Source: Chitinophagales bacterium (GTDB lineage Bacteria; Bacteroidota; Bacteroidia; Chitinophagales; UBA10324). From it: a stretch of 64,000 bases of DNA. This document shows positions 8,423 to 17,971 of this stretch, one piece after another (position 1 is the stretch's first letter; every line of letters starts with the position of its first letter). The position numbers were made by a program, and so were the translations under genes. Below the pieces are notes generated by a model. It was not told where the DNA came from. It worked only from the letters and a program-made list of their open reading frames with translations, and made no database searches. Location: NCBI GenBank assembly GCA_025056305.1, contig JANWWJ010000031.1, positions 1-64,000 on the forward strand. Reading direction: 5' to 3'.

Positions 8423-10075
8423 ATGATGCTGCGCCTGCTGTTAATTATTTTGATGTGTTGTAAGTGGGTTGATGCCATTAGCCAAGGGGTGTTGGTGTCG
8501 CCGACCGACCTGAGCATGCAGTGGTTGCGAAGACAGGAAATAGCCCAGGCAAAAGTGTTCAATGCGGTTCATTTATCCCAGCAACCGGTAAGCCGAAAAC
8601 AACTGGCCGAAGCAGCCACGGCCGCCGTTGTCGAAGACAGCGTGCAAGAAGCCAATCGCATCTATGTGCTGACCGATAATTACGAATGGACCGATACGGC
8701 ATTGGCCGTAAGCCGCAAACCTTTCCTGCGTTATTTCTACCACTTCAGGCCGGCATTTTATGCCCATTACAGCGACGATTTTTTCGTTCAAGTCAGCCCG
8801 TTATTTTGTTTTAATGTGGGCGGGGAAACTGCAGACAACGGCCTGCTGTTTCGAAATGTGCGCGGCATTAGGTTACGGGGTTGGGTCGCCCGCAAGGTGG
8901 GTTTTGATTTAAACGTATCCGAAAACCAACTTTTTGCACCGCAATATGTGCGACATTGGATTGCGCAATATGATGCAGTACCCTTTCACGGATATTATAA
9001 AGAATTTAAGGACGAAGGGGTGGATTTTTTAGATGCTTCCGGTCATATCAGCTTTACGGCAGCCCGCTTTATCGGTATTCAGTTTGGTCATGGCAAACAG
9101 TTTTATGGCAACGGACTGCGTTCTCTTGCCCTTAGCGATTTCTCCAATGACTATTTGTTTCTGCGCCTACAAACGCAGGTATGGAGGATCAGTTACCAAA
9201 ATTTGTTCATGGACCTGACGGCCAATTTTCAACGAGGGGCCGACCGCCTGCTGGAGCCCAAATATGCGGCAATGCATCATCTCAGTTGTAATATAACTTC
9301 TTTTGCAAATATAGGGTTATGGGAAAGCGTGGTTTTTCATCGAAACAATGGCTTTGAGCTCCATTATTTGAACCCCCTTATCTTTTATCGGGCCATCGAA
9401 CAAGGTCTGGGCTCGCCTGATAACACCATGTTGGGACTGGATTTTCGGATTAATCTGCTCAAGGCAGTGCAGTGGTATGGTCAGTTGGTACTGGACGATT
9501 TTAATTTTCAGTATTCAAGAGGAAATAGAGGCTACTGGGGAAACAAGTACGGTTTGCAACAAGGTCTGCGGTGGATCAACGTAGGGGGTGTTCGCAATTT
9601 GGATGTGCAGGTCGAATGGAACTGGATTAGGCCGTATACGTATAGCCATGCCGACTCTTTGGCCAGCCACACCCATTACAATGCGCCGCTCGCCCATCCA
9701 TTGGGCGCCAACTTAAAGGAGTGGATCGTGCGCACCCAATACCAACCCTTGTTTCCTCTGCGGATTAGTGCCTCATGGTTGTTGGTGCAGCAAGGCCGCG
9801 ACAGCAGTGCGACCAACTGGGGAAGCAACATATTCTACCCCACTACTCTGTTCAACATCATGCAGGAGTTTGGCAATCGGGTGGGGCAGGGGGTGCCGTA
9901 TCGCATGCACCTGCTAGAACTGAGCGTGTCGTGGTTGTTGAAACATAATTTTTTCCTCGATGCTTCGGTCACCTACCGTAAGCAAACGGCTGGAACGCCT
10001 GCCGAATCTTCCCCATCTTTGATTTATCAATTAGGGGTGCGTCTGAATTATGATTCCGACGTATGGTGGTTTTGA
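8423..10075 (+). CDS. Wzi/RemB-like outer-membrane beta-barrel protein
   Basis: The 550-residue protein has a signal peptide (MMLRLLLIILMCCKWVDA) and a mature part rich in aromatic, alternating strands. The segment FGHGKQFYGNGLRSLALSDF, followed by LRLQTQVWRISYQNLF, resembles the capsule-assembly Wzi family and the Flavobacterium RemB protein, which associate surface polysaccharide or adhesins with the outer membrane. The role here (polysaccharide anchoring or motility) is inferred. Its 3' end overlaps the convergent merR-type gene by 28 bp. A near-consensus box TAACATTG lies just upstream at about 8405. Confidence 0.65.
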   Translation: MMLRLLLIILMCCKWVDAISQGVLVSPTDLSMQWLRRQEIAQAKVFNAVHLSQQPVSRKQLAEAATAAVVEDSVQEANRIYVLTDNYEWTDTALAVSRKPFLRYFYHFRPAFYAHYSDDFFVQVSPLFCFNVGGETADNGLLFRNVRGIRLRGWVARKVGFDLNVSENQLFAPQYVRHWIAQYDAVPFHGYYKEFKDEGVDFLDASGHISFTAARFIGIQFGHGKQFYGNGLRSLALSDFSNDYLFLRLQTQVWRISYQNLFMDLTANFQRGADRLLEPKYAAMHHLSCNITSFANIGLWESVVFHRNNGFELHYLNPLIFYRAIEQGLGSPDNTMLGLDFRINLLKAVQWYGQLVLDDFNFQYSRGNRGYWGNKYGLQQGLRWINVGGVRNLDVQVEWNWIRPYTYSHADSLASHTHYNAPLAHPLGANLKEWIVRTQYQPLFPLRISASWLLVQQGRDSSATNWGSNIFYPTTLFNIMQEFGNRVGQGVPYRMHLLELSVSWLLKHNFFLDASVTYRKQTAGTPAESSPSLIYQLGVRLNYDSDVWWF

Positions 10076-10449
10076 GCGGTATTGTTGGAGGCCGCAGGTG
10101 ATTCTGGCACTTGTGAGAGAAAGGTCATGATTTCTTCAAGCAGACTTTTGACTTCGCGCAAAGTGTCCAACACCTGAAGGGCAAGCTCAGGGTTGCGCTT
10201 GGATCGCAGTCGCTTGCGAACGCCCGCCAGCGTGTAGCCTTCTTCCTGAAGCAAATGCTTTATGGTCTGCAGTCGCTCAATGTCTTTTTTGGTATACCGA
10301 CGATCCCCCCGACTGTTCTTCCGTGTGTGAATGATGCCAATACTCTTTTCCCAAAACCGAAGTGTTGATGCAGAAACACCTAAAATTTCGGCGACTTCGG
10401 TGATCGAATAATAGTATTTAGAAGAGAGAAGATCGGCACCTGACTTCAT
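10048..10449 (-). CDS. MerR-family transcriptional regulator
   Basis: The 133-residue protein has a winged helix-turn-helix at about residues 11-79 (YYSITEVAEILGVSASTLRF, then RGDRRYTKKDIERL) and a dimerisation coiled coil at about 85-115 (ALQVLDTLREVKSLLEEIM). The short C-terminal tail has no cysteine cluster, so it does not look like a metal sensor; the inducer is unknown. A nested palindrome covers its start codon and a -7 box lies 28 bp upstream, which suggests autoregulation. The 3' end overlaps the convergent barrel gene. Confidence 0.9.
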   Translation of the reverse strand: MKSGADLLSSKYYYSITEVAEILGVSASTLRFWEKSIGIIHTRKNSRGDRRYTKKDIERLQTIKHLLQEEGYTLAGVRKRLRSKRNPELALQVLDTLREVKSLLEEIMTFLSQVPESPAASNNTAQNHHTSES

Positions 10450-10472
10450 TGATGCAATGAAGCACTGAAGTC
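10442..10472. promoter_or_regulatory. Nested palindrome over merR start (candidate operator)
   Basis: An inner inverted repeat has 8-bp arms CTTCATTG (10444-10451) and CAATGAAG (10455-10462) around ATG. An outer pair GACTTCA (10442-10448) and TGAAGTC (10466-10472) is also perfect over 7 bp and shares the left half. The element covers the merR start codon at 10447-10449 and ends 6 bp before the -7 box, a suitable place for autorepression. It could instead form an mRNA hairpin hiding the start. Confidence 0.45.
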
Positions 10473-10477
10473 GGTGT

Positions 10478-10485
10478 CAAATATA
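10478..10485 (-). promoter_or_regulatory. Promoter -7 box TATATTTG
   Basis: The minus strand reads TATATTTG, an exact TAnnTTTG match, 28 bp upstream of the merR start and adjacent to the nested palindrome. Confidence 0.5.
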
Positions 10486-10498
10486 CGTTTTTTTGAAA

Positions 10499-12850
10499 TT
10501 AGAAAGAGGCATTTATCAATAGTTGCACATTGCGGGGTGCTTCCAACAAAGCAGGGCGAATGGTGTACTCGGCGTTGAACAGATTTCTGACCACCAGAGA
10601 AAGGGTAACCCTTTCGTTGAGCTGGTAACTGAATCGTACGTCGGCAATAGCCTGACCGTGGTGATGCCGTTGCCTGTAAGCCCGGATGCCGGGGATCAGT
10701 TCAGTGGGTTGGCCGAAGATGTAGATCAACAGCGGGTCGGTTCCTTCAAAAAAAGGATCAATGTTCTGCATGAAGCTATAATACTGCACCAGGAGGCCGA
10801 GGCTCCAGCGGCGATAGTCCAAATCGACGGACAGCTTGGCCGTAGTGCAAAAGCGGTAATTCAAGATGATGGATTTCGTTAGGGAATCATGAACTGCAGC
10901 ATCGAGACTGTCTGTTGTGGAAAGTATGCTGTCCACAATGCGTTGTTGATCCAAATTGATCGGATTGATCCATGTGATTCCTCCCAACAGATTTACCTGC
11001 ACCGGTCCCAAACTGCCTTGGCCCATAAGGGTGAACTCAGCGCCAGTGATGCGCGCATTGCCCACGTTCACGGACTTAAAGCCCAAGTATTGCAGGTTTA
11101 TTTGACCGGGCACTGGCTCGGGATCGTAGTAGCCAAATCGAAATTCAATCAGGTCATAGTAGCGTTGCACAAAGACGGCGGCATCGGCAAAGGCTTTCCA
11201 TTCGTTAATGAGGAATGCCTGTTTGAGGCCTAATTCAGCCGACCAGCCCCGCTCAGCCTTGACGTCGGGGTTGGGGAAAATGCGTAGTACGTCAACAGAC
11301 GTGTTGACGAACTTTTCGGCGATCGTGGGATAGCGAAACCCCTGGCCGAACGAGGCCCGCAAGAATGTAGATGCGCTGATTTTGTAATTCATCCCTAAGC
11401 GAGCCACCGGCGCTATCGGACTTTTTTCATCGTCAATGGTAAAGTGTTCGGCGCGTAAGCCGCCAAGCAGGCGAAGACGTTGGTAAGTCCAATCGGCCTG
11501 AACAAATGCGGCCGCATGGGTGCCGTGATGGTTTTGGTAGAGTTGAGAGAAAACTTGTGACTTGCTGGCTGCCAATCCGCTCATTAAGACTAAGCCAGAC
11601 GTCAGTTGCTGGTTAAACTGGTATTCGCCGTAAGTGATGTGCGCCGTTGAGCCTTGATTGGTGTTGTTTGCGTTTCGGGTGAAGAAATAACGAAGACGTA
11701 GAGCATGGCGCTGACCGTTTGGTCTGTTCCAAATCACGTAAGGATCCATGCTCAGCCGGTTGCTTTCTCCTTCACTAATGGTGGTTGTGGCTGTGTCCAT
11801 TCCTCCTAAAGGCCGATAGGCGCCTGAGGTATCGTCCTGCCAGATGAAAAACGTGCTTCCTTTACTGTATTGCACATTGGAATTTAACCCTGCCGACAAA
11901 CCGGCACTTTTAGGGAATCGGTATCGGATATGAAGGTTTAAGCGGCCGCGCCTGTTGTATTCCCCTTGACGAAAACTATTTTCTTGAAAAAGGTAACTGC
12001 CGGTAACAACATCCCAATGGTGCACGCGACGGGCATGCATCAGGCTGGTACCGGCAAAAGAGGGCTGTTGGTTGCCCCACCAGATCAGATTCTTGCGACG
12101 AGGGTTCAAATACAATCCTTGAAAGGCAGCCAGCCGCGTCCGTGGTTGACTCGTTGCATAGGCCGTGCGTACGTTGATAACTCCATTGAGTGCAGAGCTG
12201 CCATACAACACCGATGAGGCTCCTTTTATGATTTCAACCTGCTCAACCGATTCCAGCGGAACGAAGTCCCATTTAATATCACCGGCATCAGCCGTAAGCT
12301 GCGGAATTTCATCAACGAGCAAAAGCACACGACTTCCGGCGCCGTAACTAAACCCACTTCCGCCCCGGATATTAGCCTGATTGTCCACGATGGTAAAACC
12401 AGGTACCTGTTGCAATGCAGCATCTAAACTCACAGGATTGGTGCTCAAAAGCAGTGATGGCCGCAGCACTTCCATGCTCACGGTTTCTTCGGTCAGATTT
12501 TTTTCATACCGACTGGCGGTGATGACTACAGGTTCCAAATCCCGCCCTGAAACGGACAACGCTACATTCAAAACGACGGTGTCGGCATTATCCACTGTGA
12601 CGGTGCGCTGCTGGGCAGCGAAACCCATATGGCTATAGCGAAGCTGATGCGTTCCTTTGGGCAATGAGAGTTTGTACCAGCCGAGCTCGTCCGTGACTGT
12701 GCCGGTGGACCCGGCTTGGACAATGGCTCCGATGAGTGGCTCGCCCGATGCGGTTACCTGACCTATGATCACACCTTGGGCCTCAATCCTGAAGGGGATA
12801 GCCAGCAACCCTGCCCACAAAGCCTGTGGCCACGCCGGCATCTTTCTCAT
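10499..12850 (-). CDS. TonB-dependent outer-membrane receptor
   Basis: This is a receptor of about 783 residues. After a signal peptide (MRKMPAWPQALWAGLLAIPFRIEAQG) comes a carboxypeptidase-regulatory-like domain (about 25-105: ASGEPLIGAIVQAG, YKLSLPKGTHQLRYSHMGF), a plug domain (about 115-225: LLLVDEIPQ, VEIIKGASSVLYGSSALNG) and a long barrel ending in a C-terminal F. It imports a ligand with TonB energy. No SusD partner is adjacent and the ligand is not evident. The ATG at 12850 is preferred; a GTG two codons upstream (12856) is possible. It follows the PRTase gene by 47 bp on the same strand. Confidence 0.93.
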   Translation of the reverse strand: MRKMPAWPQALWAGLLAIPFRIEAQGVIIGQVTASGEPLIGAIVQAGSTGTVTDELGWYKLSLPKGTHQLRYSHMGFAAQQRTVTVDNADTVVLNVALSVSGRDLEPVVITASRYEKNLTEETVSMEVLRPSLLLSTNPVSLDAALQQVPGFTIVDNQANIRGGSGFSYGAGSRVLLLVDEIPQLTADAGDIKWDFVPLESVEQVEIIKGASSVLYGSSALNGVINVRTAYATSQPRTRLAAFQGLYLNPRRKNLIWWGNQQPSFAGTSLMHARRVHHWDVVTGSYLFQENSFRQGEYNRRGRLNLHIRYRFPKSAGLSAGLNSNVQYSKGSTFFIWQDDTSGAYRPLGGMDTATTTISEGESNRLSMDPYVIWNRPNGQRHALRLRYFFTRNANNTNQGSTAHITYGEYQFNQQLTSGLVLMSGLAASKSQVFSQLYQNHHGTHAAAFVQADWTYQRLRLLGGLRAEHFTIDDEKSPIAPVARLGMNYKISASTFLRASFGQGFRYPTIAEKFVNTSVDVLRIFPNPDVKAERGWSAELGLKQAFLINEWKAFADAAVFVQRYYDLIEFRFGYYDPEPVPGQINLQYLGFKSVNVGNARITGAEFTLMGQGSLGPVQVNLLGGITWINPINLDQQRIVDSILSTTDSLDAAVHDSLTKSIILNYRFCTTAKLSVDLDYRRWSLGLLVQYYSFMQNIDPFFEGTDPLLIYIFGQPTELIPGIRAYRQRHHHGQAIADVRFSYQLNERVTLSLVVRNLFNAEYTIRPALLEAPRNVQLLINASF

Positions 12851-12897
12851 AAACACAGCTTGGGTGCTGAAGGTAACAAACCCTGAAGTAAAAAAAC

Positions 12898-13416
12898 TCA
12901 GCTCAGATAAACGGCTTCTTCAATGCCTGAGCCAATTTCCACCGTGATGTGCTGATGCATGGTAGTGGCCAGAGAAAGCCCAACAAAATCAGCACTGACA
13001 GGAAACTGTTTATGCCTTCGGTCAATTAAAACAGCAACCTGAATTTTTTTTGGAGCAAAATCCAAGAAGGGCTTCATGGCATACAGCAAGGTTTGGCCGG
13101 TATTGGCGACATCATCACATACAATGATCACCTTGTTGTTTACAAAGGAAGGATCAATGCCCATCAAGATTTCCGACTGGGTAGGCTTACGCTTTTGCAA
13201 CTGAATGTCGGTGAGGACGATGTTGAAACGCCCCGTAGCCATGATGTGCTTTTCCAGCCGCTGGGCAAGCACAAATCCTTTCTGACGGATACCGGCCAGA
13301 ATCAGGTCGGTTTCTTCGTAATTCTGTTCCATGATTTCAAAAGCAATGCGCTGGATGCGGCGGGCAATGTCGCTGCTGTTTAGCACCAACGAACGCTGAA
13401 TGACCGTTGTGCTCAT
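12898..13416 (-). CDS. PyrR-like phosphoribosyltransferase
   Basis: The 172-residue type I phosphoribosyltransferase has the PRPP loop VIIVCDDVANTGQT and a PyrR-like layout (LILAGIRQKGFVLAQRLE, VAVLIDRRHKQFPVSADFVG). PyrR proteins regulate pyrimidine genes and may act as uracil phosphoribosyltransferases, but this copy is not beside pyr genes apart from dihydroorotase several kilobases away. The start ATG overlaps the TGA of the upstream protease gene (ATGA), so the two are translationally coupled. The assignment beyond PRTase is by resemblance. Confidence 0.8.
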   Translation of the reverse strand: MSTTVIQRSLVLNSSDIARRIQRIAFEIMEQNYEETDLILAGIRQKGFVLAQRLEKHIMATGRFNIVLTDIQLQKRKPTQSEILMGIDPSFVNNKVIIVCDDVANTGQTLLYAMKPFLDFAPKKIQVAVLIDRRHKQFPVSADFVGLSLATTMHQHITVEIGSGIEEAVYLS

Positions 13417-15785
13417 CGGGCAATTACCATTGGAGCAAAAGCCTGCGGTTGCTCATCGTGCAGGAATAGACAAAAATAGATGCCGCCTGCAAGACTGGTT
13501 ACGTCAATTAACGTTGGTGCGTCCACGCTGAGCCTGACTTCGGTAACAGGTACCCCCAAAGGATTTGTCAGTACCACGCGATTTGCCTTTGGGTGAAAAA
13601 GCATCACCTTTTGTGATACTGGATTGGGGTAAATCATCGGAGAAGAAAGATTGGCAACCGTTTCCACTCCAACAAGGATGCAACTGCCATCGTCCATATT
13701 TGCCAATGGGTTATAGTTGATGGCTAAGGGATCTGTACATCCCAGAACGACGGGGATACACGAACCATCGTCCACGGTGGCATCAGGGTTATAGTTGATG
13801 GAAAACGGCTCGGTGCAGCCGTAAACGATGTTGGTGGTGAGTGCAGCAAAGGCATCCACTTTTCCATATCCCCAGCGATGGTCGGGCAGGGCCGTGCCGG
13901 TATAATTGTCGCTGTAAGCTGTAAGTTGAATTGCGTCCTTGATTTTTTTCCAGGTGGCTTGAGGGTCTTTTTGAAGATAAAGGGCGGCAATGCCGCTCAC
14001 CACAGGTGCAGCCATGGAAGAACCACCGTTACGGTTATGCATACCACCGAGGGCAACTTTAAAGGGTTGAATCAGAATCGTAGTGGCAAGAAAGGATAAT
14101 TCACCGGCTGTTAGCGTGGTGTTTCCAGGAGCGGCGATGTCAGGCTTTTGGCGTTCGTCACGCGTGGGGCCCCGGCTGCTGCTAAGGGCAATGCTGCCGG
14201 CATCGTCGGTCATGGTTTGCAGATTGCCGTAAAAATCCAAATAGGTTTTACGGTTGTTGTAATTGGCGACGGTGATTGTTCGATCCGAGCAGGAAAAGCT
14301 GCCGACAATAGTTTTTCGTGTGTCGGGAAGCTTATATCTGCTGATGTCGGGAAAAACTGCTGACGATGGCAGGCCGCTGGTCACCATCTCCGACGTTGCC
14401 GTGGTTGCCGGATGACTCCACAAGTCGAAGCTGCCGGAGCCATTGGTAATAAATCGCCAATAATGAGTGGTCACGTCAGGGTTGACCGTGACGGCGCAGG
14501 CATAACTGCTGTCGTAATCCGCTACTTCAAGGGTGATGATGCCCAGGCGGTTGCTGTTGTAAAAAAGGGTGTCTTTCAGGCTGGCATAGCCGTTTACAAG
14601 AGGAAAATCGTTGAGCAAATGATAATAACGGGTTCGACCAAGAAACTGCCATGGATTTGTCTGGTCAGCTCCTAGGGCAAAAACAAAATTTGATGCGTCG
14701 GCTTTTGAGACAAAAAATTGAAACAGCACCTGAGCCTGTGCACCGACGGGCTTAAACCAGGTAAACGAAGAGTCGGCTTGCGTGGCATAACCCAGATGAA
14801 AAGGAATGTGGCCGGCATTTCCGGCAGCACAAACAAACACCCGGCCGGGCTGTTGATCCAACATAGCGGCAATCATAAGCGCGGGCAAGTCGTAGCCGTC
14901 GTGCGAACCACTGTAAGTGCCTATGCTTGCGTTGATCACGCAGGGTTTTCCTAACTGTGTTGCCTTGGCAAATACATATTCGGTTGCATCTACTACGTTG
15001 TTCAGGAAGTTTTCATTGAACGCAATGTTGACGGCAATGATATCTGCCTTTGGTGCCACACCTAAAAAATTATTGACGGCCTGCCCGTTACCGGCGGCAA
15101 TACCTGCGACGTTGGTTCCATGACCATAGTTGGCTGTCGGATTATGAGCGCATTGACCAGCATTGATGGCGGCAGCGTCCCACTCCTGTCCGTAATTGAA
15201 TGGCTGCGGGGTAACTCCTCCGCTGATCGAATATTGGTCCCACAGGTAAAGAATGCGGGTGCTGCCATCGGGATGCTGAAAGTCGGGGTGTCTCCAGTCT
15301 AATCCCGAGTCAAGAAATCCGATGATAATACCCTCTCCCGAATAACCCTGAGGCAAAGGACTTATGCCCTGGTGGACGGCACCAACCCGCGCATTTACCA
15401 GTGTCATGTCGTCCAGTACCATGCCGTTTCCCCATAAGCCTTCCACACGGTCAATACCCGGCAAGCGACTAAGCTCTTCTACCTTGTTGAGCGGCAAAGC
15501 CACGGATGACATATTGCGTACGGCAAAGCGAAAAGTGCCACCGTTGGAACGGACGAAGGCTGCGACTTGTTCCGGATCGCCTTTGACCGCCAGCGAAACG
15601 ATGCGATCACTTAAGGGTAGCTGCGAAATGGCCTGGCGCAATTCCAGATTCATTCGGGCCTGCTGGGCCAGAGATAAAGTCGGCCCACACACGGCACATA
15701 AAAATGCTATTTTGCACAACCGGGCTAAAGTTCGAGCGCTCACGGTTCGAGCTTTATGGTAAAAATATGACTTAACCTGAAGCAT
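13413..15785 (-). CDS. Secreted S8 subtilisin-like protease with T9SS C-terminal domain
   Basis: The protein is about 790 residues with a signal peptide ending near TLSLAQQ. A subtilase domain carries the Asp motif (IIIGFLDSGLDWRHPDF), the His motif (NYGHGTNVAGIAAGNG) and the Ser motif (NRNGGSSMAAPVVSGIAALY). Two repeats of the type GCTDPLAINYNPxxxxDDGSC follow, then a T9SS-type sorting domain (MIYPNPVSQKVMLFH to the C-terminus). It should be exported and possibly surface attached. The ATG at 15785 overlaps the start codon of the divergent gene. A GTG at 15746 with a TATTTTTA box upstream gives a better-placed signal peptide and may be the true start. Confidence 0.9.
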   Translation of the reverse strand: MLQVKSYFYHKARTVSARTLARLCKIAFLCAVCGPTLSLAQQARMNLELRQAISQLPLSDRIVSLAVKGDPEQVAAFVRSNGGTFRFAVRNMSSVALPLNKVEELSRLPGIDRVEGLWGNGMVLDDMTLVNARVGAVHQGISPLPQGYSGEGIIIGFLDSGLDWRHPDFQHPDGSTRILYLWDQYSISGGVTPQPFNYGQEWDAAAINAGQCAHNPTANYGHGTNVAGIAAGNGQAVNNFLGVAPKADIIAVNIAFNENFLNNVVDATEYVFAKATQLGKPCVINASIGTYSGSHDGYDLPALMIAAMLDQQPGRVFVCAAGNAGHIPFHLGYATQADSSFTWFKPVGAQAQVLFQFFVSKADASNFVFALGADQTNPWQFLGRTRYYHLLNDFPLVNGYASLKDTLFYNSNRLGIITLEVADYDSSYACAVTVNPDVTTHYWRFITNGSGSFDLWSHPATTATSEMVTSGLPSSAVFPDISRYKLPDTRKTIVGSFSCSDRTITVANYNNRKTYLDFYGNLQTMTDDAGSIALSSSRGPTRDERQKPDIAAPGNTTLTAGELSFLATTILIQPFKVALGGMHNRNGGSSMAAPVVSGIAALYLQKDPQATWKKIKDAIQLTAYSDNYTGTALPDHRWGYGKVDAFAALTTNIVYGCTEPFSINYNPDATVDDGSCIPVVLGCTDPLAINYNPLANMDDGSCILVGVETVANLSSPMIYPNPVSQKVMLFHPKANRVVLTNPLGVPVTEVRLSVDAPTLIDVTSLAGGIYFCLFLHDEQPQAFAPMVIAR

Positions 15786-17913
15786 GCTGCAACAGATTGT
15801 TTTTGCTTTAGTGCTGGGCGTCAGCGTGTTTTTGGCTGTTCGCAATGCCCGCATCATAGTTCGAAACATTAAGCTGGGGCGTAAGGAACAGATCAACGGT
15901 CGCAAGCAAGACCGCTGGATGCAGGTTTTGCGCGTGGCTCTGGGCCAATCCAAAATGTTTGTACGGCCGATACCGGCCGTGTTTCATTTGATCATTTACC
16001 TCGGCTTCCTCATTATCAACACGGAAATTTTGGAAATTTTGATCGATGGCCTGGCCGGTACACATAGAGTTTTTTCTTATATATTTCCAAGCACCCTTTA
16101 TGGAATTTTGATTGCCGTTTATGAGGTCCTGGCATTGGGGACCATAATTGCCGCGGCTATTTTTCTAATCCGTCGCCACGTATTGCGCTTGCCGCGGTTT
16201 GCCAGTTCTGACTTAGACGGTTGGCCCCGCCGCGATGCAGCCGTCATTCTGGTGTTTGAAATCGCACTCATGATTTTTTTCTTGACCATGAATGGAGCCG
16301 ATCGATTGCTGCAGCAACGCGGTTTTTATGCAGAGGCGGGCTGGTTTCCCATCAGTAGTTGGCTAGTATCGCCGCTGCTTGAGGGCTATAGCTTATCGGC
16401 TCTGTTCATCGTGGAGCGGGCAGGGTGGTGGTTGCATATCGTGGGCGTGTTTGCATTTCTCAATTACCTGATTTGGTCAAAGCATCTTCATATCATTTTG
16501 TCTTTTCCTAATGTGTATTTCAGCCGGTTGGAGCCTCAGGGCCAGATGACCGATATGCCTCAGGTAACCCGAGAAGTGCAGCTCATGCTCAATCTTACCT
16601 CGGAGCCCTCTGCTGCCAATGGCGCCCCTTTCGGTGCCAAGGACATTTTTGATCTAAGTTGGAAACAACTATTGGATGCCTACAGTTGTACGGAATGCGG
16701 GCGATGTACTTCTGTATGCCCGGCTAGCATCACAGGTAAAAAACTATCACCCCGGCTCATTATGATGAAGACCCGCGACCGAATGGAAGAAGTTGGACGT
16801 TATCTAGACCGCAATCTGCCGCTGTACCGGATGCCGGCCCTAACGGCTCGACATGAAGCGCCTCCAGATTCCAAGCCATTGTTAGGCGGCTATATTACGG
16901 AAGAAGAATTATGGGCCTGTACCACGTGCAATGCCTGTGTGCAGGAATGCCCGATCAACATTTCACCCTTGTCTATCATTGTAGATCTGCGCCGCGCTTT
17001 GGTGATGGAGGAGGCCCGACTGCCAAATGAGTTGACGCAAATGAACCGTAACCTTGAAAACAACGGCGCCCCCTGGCAGTTCGGGCAACAGGATCGGCTT
17101 AATTGGGCTGAAGGATTGCACATACCCACAGTTGCCGAGTTAGCAGCTCAAGGCCGGGTGCCAGAGGTGCTGTTTTGGGTCGGTTGTAGCGGCTCGTTTG
17201 ACGAGCGAAACAAAAAAGTCACCCAAGCCCTTGCGGTTATCCTTTCTGCCGCCAACATTTCTTATGCTGTGTTAGGCACTGAAGAAAACTGCACGGGCGA
17301 TCCCGCCCGCCGGGCCGGCAATGAGTTTTTGTTTCAAATGATAGCCTTACAAAACATTCAATTGCTCAATGCATATAATATTAAAAAAATAGTCACTGCA
17401 TGCCCCCATTGCTTCAACACCTTACGCAATGAATATCGCGGATTGGGAGGAACCTATGAGGTGATGCATCACAGCCAGCTGCTTCAGCAATTATTGCTTG
17501 AGGGCCGCGTGCGGGTTCGCGACCAGCATCATTGGCAAGGAAAGACGGTAAGCTACCATGATTCCTGCTATCTGGGTCGAGGTAACGGCGTGTTCGAAGC
17601 GCCGCGCGCCGTTCTGCAGGCCTTGGGTATGGAACTTCGCGAATTGAAACGCTGTCGTCAAAATGGCTTGTGCTGCGGTGCCGGAGGCGCACAGATGTTT
17701 AAGGAAGAAGAAGCAGGCACGCATCGGGTTAATGCCGAACGGGCTGCTGAGGTGCTCGAAGCGCGGCCGGATGCCGTTGCAGTGGCTTGTCCTTTCTGTA
17801 TGACTATGCTGGACGATGGCTTACGGCAGAAAGCTCACGACCATATGCCGCCGCTGCGCGATGTGGCAGAATATGTAGCTGAGGCCTGCGAGCAGACAAG
17901 CCCTACAAAATAA
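15784..17913 (+). CDS. Membrane (Fe-S)-binding oxidoreductase, HdrD/GlpC-like
   Basis: The 709-residue protein has an N-terminal membrane domain with about five hydrophobic segments (residues 1-240). Two 4Fe-4S motifs follow (C302 onward CTECGRCTSVCP; C379 onward CTTCNACVQECP), then two CCG-type cysteine-rich domains (VGCSGSFDER, YHDSCYLGRGN, CCGAGGAQMF). This matches a widespread Bacteroidota family related to heterodisulfide reductase and glycolate oxidase Fe-S subunits, expected to move electrons to or from membrane quinones. The electron donor is unknown; no flavoprotein partner is adjacent. valS follows 58 bp downstream. Confidence 0.88.
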   Translation: MLQQIVFALVLGVSVFLAVRNARIIVRNIKLGRKEQINGRKQDRWMQVLRVALGQSKMFVRPIPAVFHLIIYLGFLIINTEILEILIDGLAGTHRVFSYIFPSTLYGILIAVYEVLALGTIIAAAIFLIRRHVLRLPRFASSDLDGWPRRDAAVILVFEIALMIFFLTMNGADRLLQQRGFYAEAGWFPISSWLVSPLLEGYSLSALFIVERAGWWLHIVGVFAFLNYLIWSKHLHIILSFPNVYFSRLEPQGQMTDMPQVTREVQLMLNLTSEPSAANGAPFGAKDIFDLSWKQLLDAYSCTECGRCTSVCPASITGKKLSPRLIMMKTRDRMEEVGRYLDRNLPLYRMPALTARHEAPPDSKPLLGGYITEEELWACTTCNACVQECPINISPLSIIVDLRRALVMEEARLPNELTQMNRNLENNGAPWQFGQQDRLNWAEGLHIPTVAELAAQGRVPEVLFWVGCSGSFDERNKKVTQALAVILSAANISYAVLGTEENCTGDPARRAGNEFLFQMIALQNIQLLNAYNIKKIVTACPHCFNTLRNEYRGLGGTYEVMHHSQLLQQLLLEGRVRVRDQHHWQGKTVSYHDSCYLGRGNGVFEAPRAVLQALGMELRELKRCRQNGLCCGAGGAQMFKEEEAGTHRVNAERAAEVLEARPDAVAVACPFCMTMLDDGLRQKAHDHMPPLRDVAEYVAEACEQTSPTK

Positions 17914-17971
17914 GTCGGTCGTGCACAGGGCCGATGCTTGCCGCCCTGCCCGCGTATTTTTGCTGCCCTGC

